A DNA stretch of 64,000 nt from Pseudoalteromonas luteoviolacea S2607 (lineage in GTDB: Bacteria > Pseudomonadota > Gammaproteobacteria > Enterobacterales > Alteromonadaceae). Positions 1 through 7,610 of the stretch are shown here, one piece after another. Each line of letters opens with the position of its first letter. Position 1 is the stretch's first letter. The position numbers and the translations under genes are program-made. The stretch covers positions 124,001 to 188,000 of the forward strand of contig NZ_AUXV01000034.1 in NCBI RefSeq assembly GCF_001625575.1, in the 5' to 3' direction. The notes under the pieces were generated by a model. That model had not been told where the DNA came from, did no database searches, and saw only the letters and a program-made list of their open reading frames with translations.

Positions 1-52
1 CCCCAGACAAAACAAATTGATTTGTATACAGGTCTGTTTGAGTTTGCACCAT
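1..52 (-). CDS. priB: Primosomal replication protein N (PriB), 5' end only
   Basis: Only the first 17 codons lie in the window. The peptide contains TNQFVLSG, close to the E. coli PriB start TNRLVLSG. PriB is a small OB-fold single-strand DNA-binding protein of the replication restart primosome. It follows rpsF on the same strand, as in the usual rpsF-priB-rpsR-rplI operon. An AGAGG ribosome site precedes the ATG very closely; a GTG one codon further in (position 49) has better spacing, so the exact start is uncertain. The rest lies beyond the left edge. Confidence 0.72.
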   Translation of the reverse strand, partial: MVQTQTDLYTNQFVLSG

Positions 53-89
53 AACCTCTAAAGGTGAGTCAAATCCGAATCAATAACGA

Positions 90-431
90 TTAAGCAGATG
101 CTGCTTCTTTTTTCTCTTCTTTTGCAAGAGGAGAAGCTTCAGTTACAGCGTTCTTAGTACGCATAACTAGGTTACGTAGCACTGCATCGTTGTAGCGGAA
201 AGAAGTTTCAAGCTCGTTGATTACTTCAGTTGGCGCTTCAACGTTCAAAAGAACATAGTGTGCTTTGTGAAGCTTTTCGATTGGGTAAGCCAGTTGACGA
301 CGACCCCAGTCTTCTAAACGGTGGATAGTACCGCCAGCTTCAGTGATAGAACCAGTATAACGCTCGATCATACCTGGAACTTGCTCACTTTGGTCTGGGT
401 GAACCATGAATACGATTTCGTAATGACGCAT
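90..431 (-). CDS. rpsF: 30S ribosomal protein S6
   Basis: A 113-residue protein starting MRHYEIVFMVHPDQSEQVPG, the typical S6 N-terminus, with WGRRQLAYPIEK in the middle and the acidic/lysine-rich tail seen in gammaproteobacterial S6. S6 binds with S18 to the central domain of 16S rRNA. AAGGA lies six bases before the ATG. priB follows after about 40 bases, and rpsR and rplI are expected beyond the edge. A sigma70 promoter and a hairpin leader lie upstream, consistent with autoregulated ribosomal-protein expression. Confidence 0.97.
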   Translation of the reverse strand: MRHYEIVFMVHPDQSEQVPGMIERYTGSITEAGGTIHRLEDWGRRQLAYPIEKLHKAHYVLLNVEAPTEVINELETSFRYNDAVLRNLVMRTKNAVTEASPLAKEEKKEAASA

Positions 432-455
432 GGATATTCCTTACGGTTAGTATAG

Positions 456-491
456 CCTTGTCCCGTTTCGGCCGGCCGGGTTAAGGCAAGG
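456..491 (-). promoter_or_regulatory. Hairpin leader of rpsF, candidate S6:S18-type autoregulatory site
   Basis: Between the rpsF promoter and start codon the transcript has outer arms CCTTG and CAAGG enclosing CCCG/CGGG and a GGCCGGCC core, giving a compact GC-rich hairpin in an AT-rich region. An S6:S18 leader motif that mimics the protein's rRNA site is known upstream of many rpsF operons. I see a compatible hairpin with CCG triplets but cannot prove the match without a covariance search. A plain attenuating hairpin is the alternative. Confidence 0.4.
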
Positions 492-519
492 AACGACTAA
501 TATGGCCGAAAGAGCGCGT

Positions 520-548
520 ATTTTACGCATAGCGCTAAAAATAAGCAA
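520..548 (-). promoter_or_regulatory. Sigma70 promoter of rpsF operon
   Basis: On the minus strand TTGCTT (543-548) and TAAAAT (520-525) are separated by exactly 17 bases, followed by a GC-containing discriminator. It lies about 90 bases upstream of the rpsF start and before the hairpin leader. Confidence 0.6.
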
Positions 549-628
549 TGTTTTTATGCGATAATTCAGGATTAATAGAGAAAACAGTTATAAAGAATTG
601 ATATAAGGAAATTTTAGGAAAGAAAGAT

Positions 629-704
629 TGGAGCGGCACACGAGGTTCGAACTCGTGACCTCGACCTTGGCAAGGTCGCGCTCTACCAGCTGAGCTAGTG
701 CCGC
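629..704 (-). tRNA. tRNA-Gly(GCC), copy 1 (last in array)
   Basis: A 76-base tRNA including encoded CCA. The D-arm (TAGCTCAGCTGGTAGAGC), anticodon loop TTGCCAA with anticodon GCC, and T-loop TTCGAAC are all intact, and acceptor arms GCGGCAC and GTGCCGC pair. Identical to the other four copies. Last gene of the minus-strand array; I see no clear intrinsic terminator after it. Confidence 0.97.
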
Positions 705-731
705 TTCATAGGTTTGCTCTACTTTGTCCGC

Positions 732-781
732 TGGAGCGCGACAGGTCGCGTCTAACGTTTTAGCAGCTGAGCTAACGCCGC
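732..781 (-). pseudogene. tRNA-Gly-like remnant R1 (50 nt)
   Basis: Keeps a tRNA-Gly-like 5' end (GCGGC, then TAGCTCAGCTG) and ends in CTCCA, but the anticodon loop and T-arm are gone. Instead it has a short hairpin CGCGAC-CT-GTCGCG. It cannot form a cloverleaf. The flanking spacer differs from the one between intact copies, and the same hairpin recurs in three other remnants. Confidence 0.7.
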
Positions 782-827
782 TTCATAGGTTTATTCGTTA
801 TTTTATCAGTTGAATAAAACTGAAAGT

Positions 828-903
828 TGGAGCGGCACACGAGGTTCGAACTCGTGACCTCGACCTTGGCAAGGTCGCGCTCTACCAGCTGAGCTAGTGC
901 CGC
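828..903 (-). tRNA. tRNA-Gly(GCC), copy 2
   Basis: Identical 76-base tRNA-Gly with anticodon GCC and encoded CCA. It is separated from copy 3 by a 47-base AT-rich spacer, which recurs almost unchanged between copies 3 and 4. Confidence 0.97.
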
Positions 904-950
904 TTCATAGGTTTATTCGTTATTTTGTCAGTTGAATAAAACTGAAAATT

Positions 951-1026
951 TGGAGCGGCACACGAGGTTCGAACTCGTGACCTCGACCTTGGCAAGGTCG
1001 CGCTCTACCAGCTGAGCTAGTGCCGC
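951..1026 (-). tRNA. tRNA-Gly(GCC), copy 3
   Basis: Identical 76-base tRNA-Gly with anticodon GCC and encoded CCA, between copies 2 and 4 with near-identical 46-47-base spacers, a pattern of tandem duplication. Confidence 0.97.
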
Positions 1027-1072
1027 TTCATAGGTTTATTCGTTATTTTGTCAGTTGAATAAAACTGAAATT

Positions 1073-1148
1073 TGGAGCGGCACACGAGGTTCGAACTCGT
1101 GACCTCGACCTTGGCAAGGTCGCGCTCTACCAGCTGAGCTAGTGCCGC
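1073..1148 (-). tRNA. tRNA-Gly(GCC), copy 4
   Basis: Identical 76-base tRNA-Gly with anticodon GCC and encoded CCA. Its upstream side carries two tandem remnants (R2, R3) instead of the usual spacer. Confidence 0.97.
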
Positions 1149-1175
1149 TTCATAGGTTTGCTCTAATTTGTCCGC

Positions 1176-1224
1176 TGGGCGCGACAGGTCGCGTCTAACG
1201 TTTTAGCAGCTGAGCTAGTGCCGC
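1176..1224 (-). pseudogene. tRNA-Gly-like remnant R2 (49 nt)
   Basis: Begins with the intact 5' segment GCGGCACTAGCTCAGCTG, then loses the anticodon and T-arms and carries the CGCGAC-CT-GTCGCG hairpin seen in R1, R3 and R4. Not a functional tRNA. Confidence 0.7.
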
Positions 1225-1251
1225 TTCATAGGTTTGCTCTAATTTGTCCGC

Positions 1252-1286
1252 TGGGCGCGACAGGTCGCGTCTAACGTTACAGAGCT
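1252..1286 (-). pseudogene. tRNA-Gly-like remnant R3 (partial)
   Basis: Shares the hairpin and 3' part of R2 but lacks the tRNA 5' half and joins directly to the standard spacer. Looks like a further deletion of an R2-type unit. Confidence 0.6.
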
Positions 1287-1322
1287 ATTCGTTATTTTGT
1301 CAGTTGAATAAAACTGAAAGTT

Positions 1323-1398
1323 TGGAGCGGCACACGAGGTTCGAACTCGTGACCTCGACCTTGGCAAGGTCGCGCTCTACCAGCTGAGCTAGTGCCGC
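1323..1398 (-). tRNA. tRNA-Gly(GCC), copy 5 (first in array)
   Basis: Identical 76-base tRNA-Gly with anticodon GCC and encoded CCA. First intact gene downstream of the array promoter; remnant R4 lies between it and the promoter. Confidence 0.97.
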
Positions 1399-1425
1399 TT
1401 CATAGGTTGCTCTAATTTTTCCGCT

Positions 1426-1474
1426 GAAGCGCGACAGGTCGCGTCTAACGTTTTAACAGCTGAGCATGTGCTGC
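1426..1474 (-). pseudogene. tRNA-Gly-like remnant R4 (49 nt)
   Basis: The most diverged remnant: the 5' end is degraded (GCAGCACATGCTCAGCTG), but the CGCGAC-CT-GTCGCG hairpin is unchanged. It is the first element of the transcript, before the first intact tRNA. Confidence 0.6.
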
Positions 1475-1534
1475 TTACACCCGCTTAAAAACTCGCTCAA
1501 TAGCAACTGAGCTTGTCCTTTCAAGCGGGGCAGG

Positions 1535-1562
1535 ATTCTACAAGATACGAAAAGCTTTGCAA
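1535..1562 (-). promoter_or_regulatory. Sigma70 promoter of the tRNA-Gly array
   Basis: On the minus strand TTGCAA (1557-1562) and TAGAAT (1535-1540) are separated by 16 bases. A GC-rich discriminator follows (CCTGCCCCGCTT), as expected for stable-RNA promoters under stringent control. It sits right after the orn stop codon. Confidence 0.65.
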
Positions 1563-1571
1563 GTACTTTTT

Positions 1572-2117
1572 TTAAATTTTGAAGAATTTTTGCTGATACA
1601 CCTTCAATTCCATAATGGAATCTTTGATATCATCCAACGCCAAATGTGAGCTTTTCTTTTGAATATCATTCAAAAGCTCAGGCCTCCAACGTCGCGCCAA
1701 TTCTTTTATCGTACTTACATCTAAGTTTCGGTAATGGAAGTAGGCTTCTAATTCAGGCATATACTTGTGTAAAAAGCGGCGGTCTTGACCAATTGAGTTG
1801 CCACACATAGGAGATTTACCAGGTGGGACCCATTGTTTCAAGAAGTCGAGCGTTTCTTTAACGGCATACTCTTCATCAAAAGAGCTTGCTTTACATCGCG
1901 CAGTTAAACCAGAACGACCATGTTGGTTTGTACACCATTCGTCCATATTGTCTAGCAGATCATCACTCTGATGGATAGCTATTACAGGGCCTTCCGCCAA
2001 CACATTGAGATCAACATCGGTGATCACGGTCGCGATTTCGAGTATTTTATCTGTTTTAGGTTCTAGCCCTGTCATCTCTAGGTCGAGCCATACCAAATTT
2101 GATTCATGAAAAGACAT
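1572..2117 (-). CDS. orn: Oligoribonuclease
   Basis: A 181-residue DEDDh 3'-5' exoribonuclease that degrades 2-5 nt RNA fragments and linear pGpG. The first metal-binding motif is WLDLEMTG (Asp12, Glu14), and the late motif SHLALDDIKDSI supplies the catalytic His/Asp. Length equals the family norm. It is divergent from rsgA and next to tRNA-Gly genes, as in E. coli where orn, rsgA, psd and glyVXY are neighbours. Confidence 0.97.
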   Translation of the reverse strand: MSFHESNLVWLDLEMTGLEPKTDKILEIATVITDVDLNVLAEGPVIAIHQSDDLLDNMDEWCTNQHGRSGLTARCKASSFDEEYAVKETLDFLKQWVPPGKSPMCGNSIGQDRRFLHKYMPELEAYFHYRNLDVSTIKELARRWRPELLNDIQKKSSHLALDDIKDSIMELKVYQQKFFKI

Positions 2118-2291
2118 ACACTACCTTAGCGGTACTTTCCTTTAGATCCAATGCAATTAGATATATCATATTAGCTTCATCACTCGACCAAAAGCTTTTT
2201 TTTACAAAGCGGGGCAATTTTATTGAGTTATAGCCTATGAATGGCTTATACACCAATCATTCGCAATAATTCGTCTCGTGAGTTTATTGAT

Positions 2292-3344
2292 ATGGCAAAA
2301 CGTAAAAAACTCAGTCATGGCCAATCCCGTAGGATTAAGGCCAACCAACAAAAGCGTTTGGCTAAAGCCAAACACAATGAAAGCCCTGAATTGCAATGGC
2401 AATCGGACAACTTAGGCCCGACAGAAAATGCGACTGTAGTTAGTCGCTTTGGTCAACATGCGGACGTTGAAACCCAAGAAGGCGAAGTCTTACGCTGTAA
2501 TATTAGACGTACTGTCAGCAGCCTAGTCTGTGGCGATAATGTTATATTTCGCCGTGCCAAAGTAAGTGAAGGCGATCTAGCAGGCGTAATTGAAGTAGTA
2601 GAAGAGCGTCGCTCGCAACTAACTCGTCCTGATTTTTATGACGGAGTCAAAGTTGTCGCTGCCAATATAGATCAGATCTTGATGGTTTCCGCGGTAGTAC
2701 CTGAATTCACTCCACAAATCATTGACAGATACCTAGTCGCTTGCGAAGACATGGGCATCGAACCGATCCTAATCCTTAACAAAATAGACCTATTGGATGA
2801 AGAAGGCTTAGAGTACGTGAATGACGTCCTCGATATTTATCGTGATCTCGGTTATCAAGTCTTACTCGTCAGTAATAAGTCGGGCGAAGGAATCGAAGAG
2901 CTAAAATCCCTGTTGGTCGATAAAAACAATATCTTTGTTGGTCAATCAGGAGTAGGAAAATCAACACTCGTTAATACTGTACTGCCAGATGCGGGCATTT
3001 TAACGCAGGAAGTATCTGAAAACAGCGGCCTCGGGCAACACACTACAACAGTTTCTAAGCTCCATCACTTACCTACTGGAGGCAACCTGATTGATAGCCC
3101 AGGGATCCGTGAATTTGGACTCTGGCACTTAGAAGTAGAACGCGTAACCTGGTGCTTTAAAGAATTTCGAGAATTTATTGGTGGTTGCCGATTTAGAGAC
3201 TGCAAACATTTAAATGATCCTGGCTGCTTAATTTTAGAAGCGGTTGAAGAAGGTAAAATTAGTGAACTGCGCTTTGATAGCTATCATCGCATTTTAGAAT
3301 CTATGGCCGATGGCCGTGCAGGTGCACGGGCACCGAGAGTTTGA
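2292..3344 (+). CDS. rsgA: Small ribosomal subunit biogenesis GTPase RsgA
   Basis: Circularly permuted GTPase that acts late in 30S maturation. An N-terminal OB-fold is followed by the G4 motif NKID, then P-loop GQSGVGKST and G3 DSPG, and a C-terminal zinc site with CRFRDCKHLNDPGC. I place the start at 2292 (MAKRKKLSHGQSRR), matching the family's basic N-terminus (350 residues). An in-frame ATG at 2241 would add 17 residues without family support. psd follows on the same strand. Confidence 0.95.
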   Translation: MAKRKKLSHGQSRRIKANQQKRLAKAKHNESPELQWQSDNLGPTENATVVSRFGQHADVETQEGEVLRCNIRRTVSSLVCGDNVIFRRAKVSEGDLAGVIEVVEERRSQLTRPDFYDGVKVVAANIDQILMVSAVVPEFTPQIIDRYLVACEDMGIEPILILNKIDLLDEEGLEYVNDVLDIYRDLGYQVLLVSNKSGEGIEELKSLLVDKNNIFVGQSGVGKSTLVNTVLPDAGILTQEVSENSGLGQHTTTVSKLHHLPTGGNLIDSPGIREFGLWHLEVERVTWCFKEFREFIGGCRFRDCKHLNDPGCLILEAVEEGKISELRFDSYHRILESMADGRAGARAPRV

Positions 3345-3435
3345 TACTATTCTTTACCGGTTTTAGATAATTACGATTAAAATAAGCCAAACATTGTCAT
3401 TTCAATGTTCGGCACATATAACTCAGGAAAATAAT

Positions 3436-4302
3436 GTGAACTTGGATAAAATCAAAATTGCATTGCAATATGCGCTCCCAAAACATGCTGTTTCACGTTT
3501 GGTTGGTAAGTTAGCAGCTGCACAAGCGGGTGCCCTAACCACGCAGTTGATTAAGCTGTTTATCAAGCAATATAAGATTGATATGAGCGAAGCACTGTAT
3601 GAAGATCCCGCGCATTACAAAACCTTTAATGAGTTCTTCACTCGCCCACTAAAACCTGGGATCCGTCCACTCGCAAGCGAAGAGCATATTTTGGCTCATC
3701 CTGTAGATGGTGCTATCAGCCAACTTGGTGATGTTGTTGATGGACAAATCATTCAAGCCAAAGGGCATGACTACAGCTTACAAACTCTGCTTGGCGGTAA
3801 TGAGCAGGACGTGTCGCCTTACCTTGGTGGTAAATTTGCTACCATCTATCTGGCGCCGAAAGACTATCACCGCATCCATATGCCTGTAGACGGTGTCCTG
3901 AGAAAAATGATCTATGTACCTGGTGACTTATTTTCAGTTAACCCACTCACTGCACAAAACGTACCTAACCTTTTTGCTCGCAATGAACGCGTAGTTGCTA
4001 TTTTTGATACTGATATTGGCCCTCTCTCGATGGTTTTAGTGGGCGCAACGATCGTAGCAAGCATCGAGACCATCTGGGCAGGCACAGTGACACCTCCAGC
4101 AGGTAAAGACATCTTTACTTGGCACTATCCAGCGGATGGTGACAATGCCATCAAGCTTAAAAAAGGTGACGAAATGGGTCGCTTTAAACTAGGCTCAACT
4201 GTCATCTTGGCATGGGGTGCTGATAAAGCTGACTTTTTGGCAGATCAACAACCAGAAACAGTTACAAGAATGGGAACGCCGTTTGCGACAATCGCAAAAT
4301 AA
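3436..4302 (+). CDS. psd: Phosphatidylserine decarboxylase proenzyme
   Basis: Membrane enzyme making phosphatidylethanolamine. The C-terminal LGST motif (FKLGSTVILAW) is the self-cleavage site that generates the pyruvoyl group on Ser; the IHMPVDG region is also family-typical. I choose the GTG at 3436 because AGGA lies seven bases upstream and the resulting protein (VNLDKIKIALQY, 288 residues) aligns with E. coli Psd. A TTG at 3394 would add 14 residues. The rsgA-psd order is conserved; a strong palindromic terminator follows. Confidence 0.95.
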   Translation: MNLDKIKIALQYALPKHAVSRLVGKLAAAQAGALTTQLIKLFIKQYKIDMSEALYEDPAHYKTFNEFFTRPLKPGIRPLASEEHILAHPVDGAISQLGDVVDGQIIQAKGHDYSLQTLLGGNEQDVSPYLGGKFATIYLAPKDYHRIHMPVDGVLRKMIYVPGDLFSVNPLTAQNVPNLFARNERVVAIFDTDIGPLSMVLVGATIVASIETIWAGTVTPPAGKDIFTWHYPADGDNAIKLKKGDEMGRFKLGSTVILAWGADKADFLADQQPETVTRMGTPFATIAK

Positions 4303-4309
4303 TATTTTC

Positions 4310-4345
4310 AATTTAAAAGGGGCCCATATGGGCCCCTTTTAAATT
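4310..4345. terminator. Perfect bidirectional terminator between psd and thiF
   Basis: A perfect 36-base palindrome centred on CATATG, with GGGGCCC/GGGCCCC arms flanked by A and T tracts. It reads as an intrinsic terminator on both strands and separates the convergent psd and thiF transcripts; the thiF stop begins at the next base. Confidence 0.9.
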
Positions 4346-5101
4346 TTATCCATTGCACACAGAACAGCTTGGATCTTTAGTCAACTGAAAACGCCTCTGT
4401 GCCAGCGACAGAGCATCAATCGTTACAAAAAAGCTCTCCCCTTGTTGTAGTCCCAAAATACCATTACATACAGCCTGAGCCTGCATTGAGCCAACAATAC
4501 CAAGCAGCGGACTCATAACCCCAGCATTTTGACAATTCAGTACAGAGCTACTTTGCAAGTTTTCTGGGAACAAACAAGCGTAACACGCGCTTGTCTCACG
4601 ATAATCAAAAAAGCCAAACTGACCATTCGTACCTTGTGCCGCGCCAGATATCAAGACCTTTTGATTGCGGTAGCAATACGCGTTGAGCAAGTAACGGGTT
4701 GCGAAGTTGTCACTACAATCGACAACCCAGAGCACGTCAGACAGCATTGCTGCGATATTGTCAGCACTCAATCTCACGTTATTTGGCACAAGCTCGATAT
4801 CGTTATTCAGACTCGCAAGCACCTTTTTTGCAGCATGGCTTTTTTCCTGCCCTAGGTGATTCACTTTGTACAAGATCTGCCGCTGTAGATTAGAAAGCTC
4901 GACTTTATCATCATCAAAAAAAGACAGCTTGCCGACCCCACTCGCTGCTAAATAAAATAGCACGGGGCTGCCCAAGCCACCGCAACCGATTACAGCAACA
5001 TGGGCGGATTTAAGTTGTTTCTGACCCGTTTCTGACACTTTATCCAACAATAGGTGGCGACTGTATCTCAATCGCTCTCTATCACTTAGTTCATTGTTCA
5101 T
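4346..5101 (-). CDS. thiF: ThiS adenylyltransferase ThiF
   Basis: E1-like enzyme that adenylates the C-terminal glycine of ThiS for sulfur loading. The nucleotide site is GCGGLGSP near residue 40 and zinc ligands are CYAC and CSVC near the C-terminus. Length 251. MoeB is a close relative, but position as the last gene of the thiamine operon supports ThiF. Its start overlaps the thiDE end by 11 bases, suggesting translational coupling. Confidence 0.92.
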   Translation of the reverse strand: MNNELSDRERLRYSRHLLLDKVSETGQKQLKSAHVAVIGCGGLGSPVLFYLAASGVGKLSFFDDDKVELSNLQRQILYKVNHLGQEKSHAAKKVLASLNNDIELVPNNVRLSADNIAAMLSDVLWVVDCSDNFATRYLLNAYCYRNQKVLISGAAQGTNGQFGFFDYRETSACYACLFPENLQSSSVLNCQNAGVMSPLLGIVGSMQAQAVCNGILGLQQGESFFVTIDALSLAQRRFQLTKDPSCSVCNG

Positions 5102-6611
5102 TGATAGCCTGTTTTAGTTCAATGATGGCTTGTTCAGGAGAACTAGCTTCAGTAATCGCGCGAACGACTGCAACACTCCCTACTCCGGTTTGCGCCACTT
5201 CACCAGCGCGTGACAAATCAATGCCCCCTATGGCAACAGTTGGGTAATGTGCATTCATCAAAGGCACAAAGTGTCTTAATTTTTCTAGTCCTTGAATCTG
5301 TCCTGTCATATCTTTTGTTGTTGTCGGATAAATAGCGCCGAATGCAAGATAACTAGGGCGATAGTTATGAGCTCGCAGCATTTCATAAAAGCCATGTGTA
5401 GATAAACCCAAGCGAAGTCCTGCTTTTTGAATAGCAGTCAAATCAGCCACATTCAAATCTTCTTGGCCCAAATGTACGCCATACGCCCCATGCTTGATAG
5501 CTAATTCCCAGTGGTCATTGATAAACACACGGCCTTCAAATTGTTTACCCAGTAGAACCGCTTTTTCAATATCTTGCTCTAATGTAGGCGATTGAGCATC
5601 CTTAACCCTAAGCTGTACGGTCTTAACACCATTTTTTAGGCATTGCTCCACCCACTCTATGGTGTCGACAACCGCATATAGGCCCAAGTCATCTTCAATA
5701 GGTGCAAACCCAGCTGCGTAGTTGTACTCGTCAGGTACCATAAAATCGAGTTCATCACCCAACCAACTACCAGCCTCAATCACTTGTGGGTAATCTTCTA
5801 GCTGGTGAGGAAATGCAGTATGAGCAACAGGACCAATCCCTTCACCAAAGCGGACCGCTGCTTTTAGCCCCTTGTTGATGTAGGCCTTACCCAAAATAAA
5901 GGCATCTTTTAATGGGTAGCCTTTAGACAAACAGGCCGCGATAACAGATGATAAGCTACAGCCGGTACCGTGCGAATGCGGGGTATTGATGGCTTCATTA
6001 CCAAGCCAATACTCTTCATCGTCATGCCAGCAATAGTCGATGCAATAGCCTTTCGGGTAATCCCAATGACCACCCTTTATAACAACCGACTTGGCACCAA
6101 ATGCGCGTAATTTTTGCCCGGCTTCTTTCACCGCGTCTGGGCCAATTAAATATACACCCGTCAGAATTTGCGTTTCGTGTGTGTTGGGCGTAATCACATC
6201 CACCAGCGGTAGCAAATGTGTCTTGATCGCATCAACCGTGTCTTCCTCAGTCAAAGCATCGCCACTGGTTGCAATTGCAACTGGGTCATACACGATTTTG
6301 GGTGGCATTTCCCAATGACTTTTGTATCGTGTGATATGCTCCGCTACTAGCTGGATCTGCTGCACGTTGGCAAGCATGCCAATTTTTATTACCGATGCTT
6401 TCATGTCTGCTTCTAAAGCCTGAAGTTGAGATTCAATTACCTCAGTCGACACAGCATTGATTGCCTCTACACCCAAGCTATTTTGCGCGGTTAAAGCTGT
6501 AACAGCCGTACAAGCATGTACACCAAAGCTTTGCATCGCTTTTAAATCTGCCTGTATACCCGCGCCACCGCCTGAGTCGGAACCGGCAATACTCCATACA
6601 ACGTTAGACAC
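5091..6611 (-). CDS. thiDE: Bifunctional HMP(-P) kinase / thiamine-phosphate synthase (ThiD-ThiE fusion)
   Basis: A 506-residue fusion. Residues about 1-265 are ThiD (SIAGSDSGGGAGIQADLKA and the GTGC motif), phosphorylating hydroxymethylpyrimidine twice. Residues about 300-506 are ThiE (QLRVKD, HLGQEDL, AFGAIYPTTTKD, AIGGI), joining HMP-PP to the thiazole phosphate. The two domains are in one frame without a break. Fusions of this type are known in gammaproteobacteria. Confidence 0.95.
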   Translation of the reverse strand: MSNVVWSIAGSDSGGGAGIQADLKAMQSFGVHACTAVTALTAQNSLGVEAINAVSTEVIESQLQALEADMKASVIKIGMLANVQQIQLVAEHITRYKSHWEMPPKIVYDPVAIATSGDALTEEDTVDAIKTHLLPLVDVITPNTHETQILTGVYLIGPDAVKEAGQKLRAFGAKSVVIKGGHWDYPKGYCIDYCWHDDEEYWLGNEAINTPHSHGTGCSLSSVIAACLSKGYPLKDAFILGKAYINKGLKAAVRFGEGIGPVAHTAFPHQLEDYPQVIEAGSWLGDELDFMVPDEYNYAAGFAPIEDDLGLYAVVDTIEWVEQCLKNGVKTVQLRVKDAQSPTLEQDIEKAVLLGKQFEGRVFINDHWELAIKHGAYGVHLGQEDLNVADLTAIQKAGLRLGLSTHGFYEMLRAHNYRPSYLAFGAIYPTTTKDMTGQIQGLEKLRHFVPLMNAHYPTVAIGGIDLSRAGEVAQTGVGSVAVVRAITEASSPEQAIIELKQAINEQ

Positions 6612-6629
6612 ATTGACTCCTAAAATTTT

Positions 6630-7412
6630 TTAATTCTGATGCCAAAAAGGCATCCCCATAGTGGGGGTAGATGGTGCTGCGACGTCTTTTTCTGGCATCG
6701 CTTGTGCCTGATAGCTCATTCGCCCAGCAGTCACCGCATGTGCGAAAGCACTTGCCATCGCAACCGGGTCACCCGCCCCCGCTACTGCACTATTTAGCAA
6801 AACGGCATCATAACCTAACTCCAAAGCCTGACAAGCGTGAGAGGGTAACCCCAATCCAGCATCGACTATCAAAGTTTGTTCAGGTAACCGCTCTCTAATC
6901 GTTTTTAAATTGTATGGATTAATGAGACCTTTGCCAGTGCCTATTGGTGCGCCCCATGGCATCAACACTTCACAGCCAAGTTCGGCTAAGCGCTGACATA
7001 ACACGAGGTCATCAGTGCAATACGGGAGTACTTTAAAACCGTCTTTCAATAAAATCTCTGTGGCTTCTAACAAGCCAATCGGATCAGGCTGCAAATTATA
7101 TTCATCACCGATCAATTCCAGCTTTATCCAGTCCGTTTGAAAAACTTCACGGCACATTTGTGCCAGTGTGACAACTTCTTTCACACTGTGACATCCCGCT
7201 GTATTTGGCAAAACTCTTAGGCCAGTGTCTTTGATCAATTGCCAAAAATCTTCACCAGCTGCAACCGAGTTTTGGCGCCGTAATGACACGGTCACAATAT
7301 CAGCACCGGAGCTGTTAATCGCGTCTTGCATGATCTGTGGTGATGGATACAGAGCAGAACCGATAAGTAACCGGCTGTCAAAACGCTCACCGTAAATTGT
7401 CAGCTTATCCAT
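6630..7412 (-). CDS. thiG: Thiazole synthase ThiG
   Basis: 260-residue TIM-barrel enzyme that forms the thiazole ring from deoxyxylulose 5-phosphate, dehydroglycine and ThiS thiocarboxylate. Family segments include PNTAGC, PWGAPIGTGKG and DAGLGLPSHA, with the C-terminal NSAVAGAGDPVAMA. It starts immediately after the thiS stop, consistent with the ThiG-ThiS complex. Confidence 0.97.
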   Translation of the reverse strand: MDKLTIYGERFDSRLLIGSALYPSPQIMQDAINSSGADIVTVSLRRQNSVAAGEDFWQLIKDTGLRVLPNTAGCHSVKEVVTLAQMCREVFQTDWIKLELIGDEYNLQPDPIGLLEATEILLKDGFKVLPYCTDDLVLCQRLAELGCEVLMPWGAPIGTGKGLINPYNLKTIRERLPEQTLIVDAGLGLPSHACQALELGYDAVLLNSAVAGAGDPVAMASAFAHAVTAGRMSYQAQAMPEKDVAAPSTPTMGMPFWHQN

Positions 7413-7610
7413 TTAACCCCCTTGGATTGGAGACAAAACTTCGACGCTATCCCCATTCTTAGGTTTGGTTTCGGGCAATAGCCCCGCTGGCACAAATTGC
7501 CCATTCAGGGCGACAGCAAACGGTGGAATAGCCCCTTTGCTAACGATGATTTGCTGTAATGATAAATGGCCATCCACTTGGATGTCTTCACCGTTGTATA
7601 TTAAATTCAT
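7413..7610 (-). CDS. thiS: Sulfur carrier protein ThiS
   Basis: 65-residue ubiquitin-like protein ending SPIQGG. The terminal Gly-Gly is what ThiF adenylates and what carries the thiocarboxylate to ThiG. It overlaps the thiO end by four bases and abuts thiG. Confidence 0.95.
   Translation of the reverse strand: MNLIYNGEDIQVDGHLSLQQIIVSKGAIPPFAVALNGQFVPAGLLPETKPKNGDSVEVLSPIQGG

Noticed and set aside
4346..5101. MoeB instead of ThiF
   Set aside because: Sequence alone is ambiguous, but the gene is translationally coupled to thiDE in a complete thiamine operon that otherwise lacks the ThiS activator.
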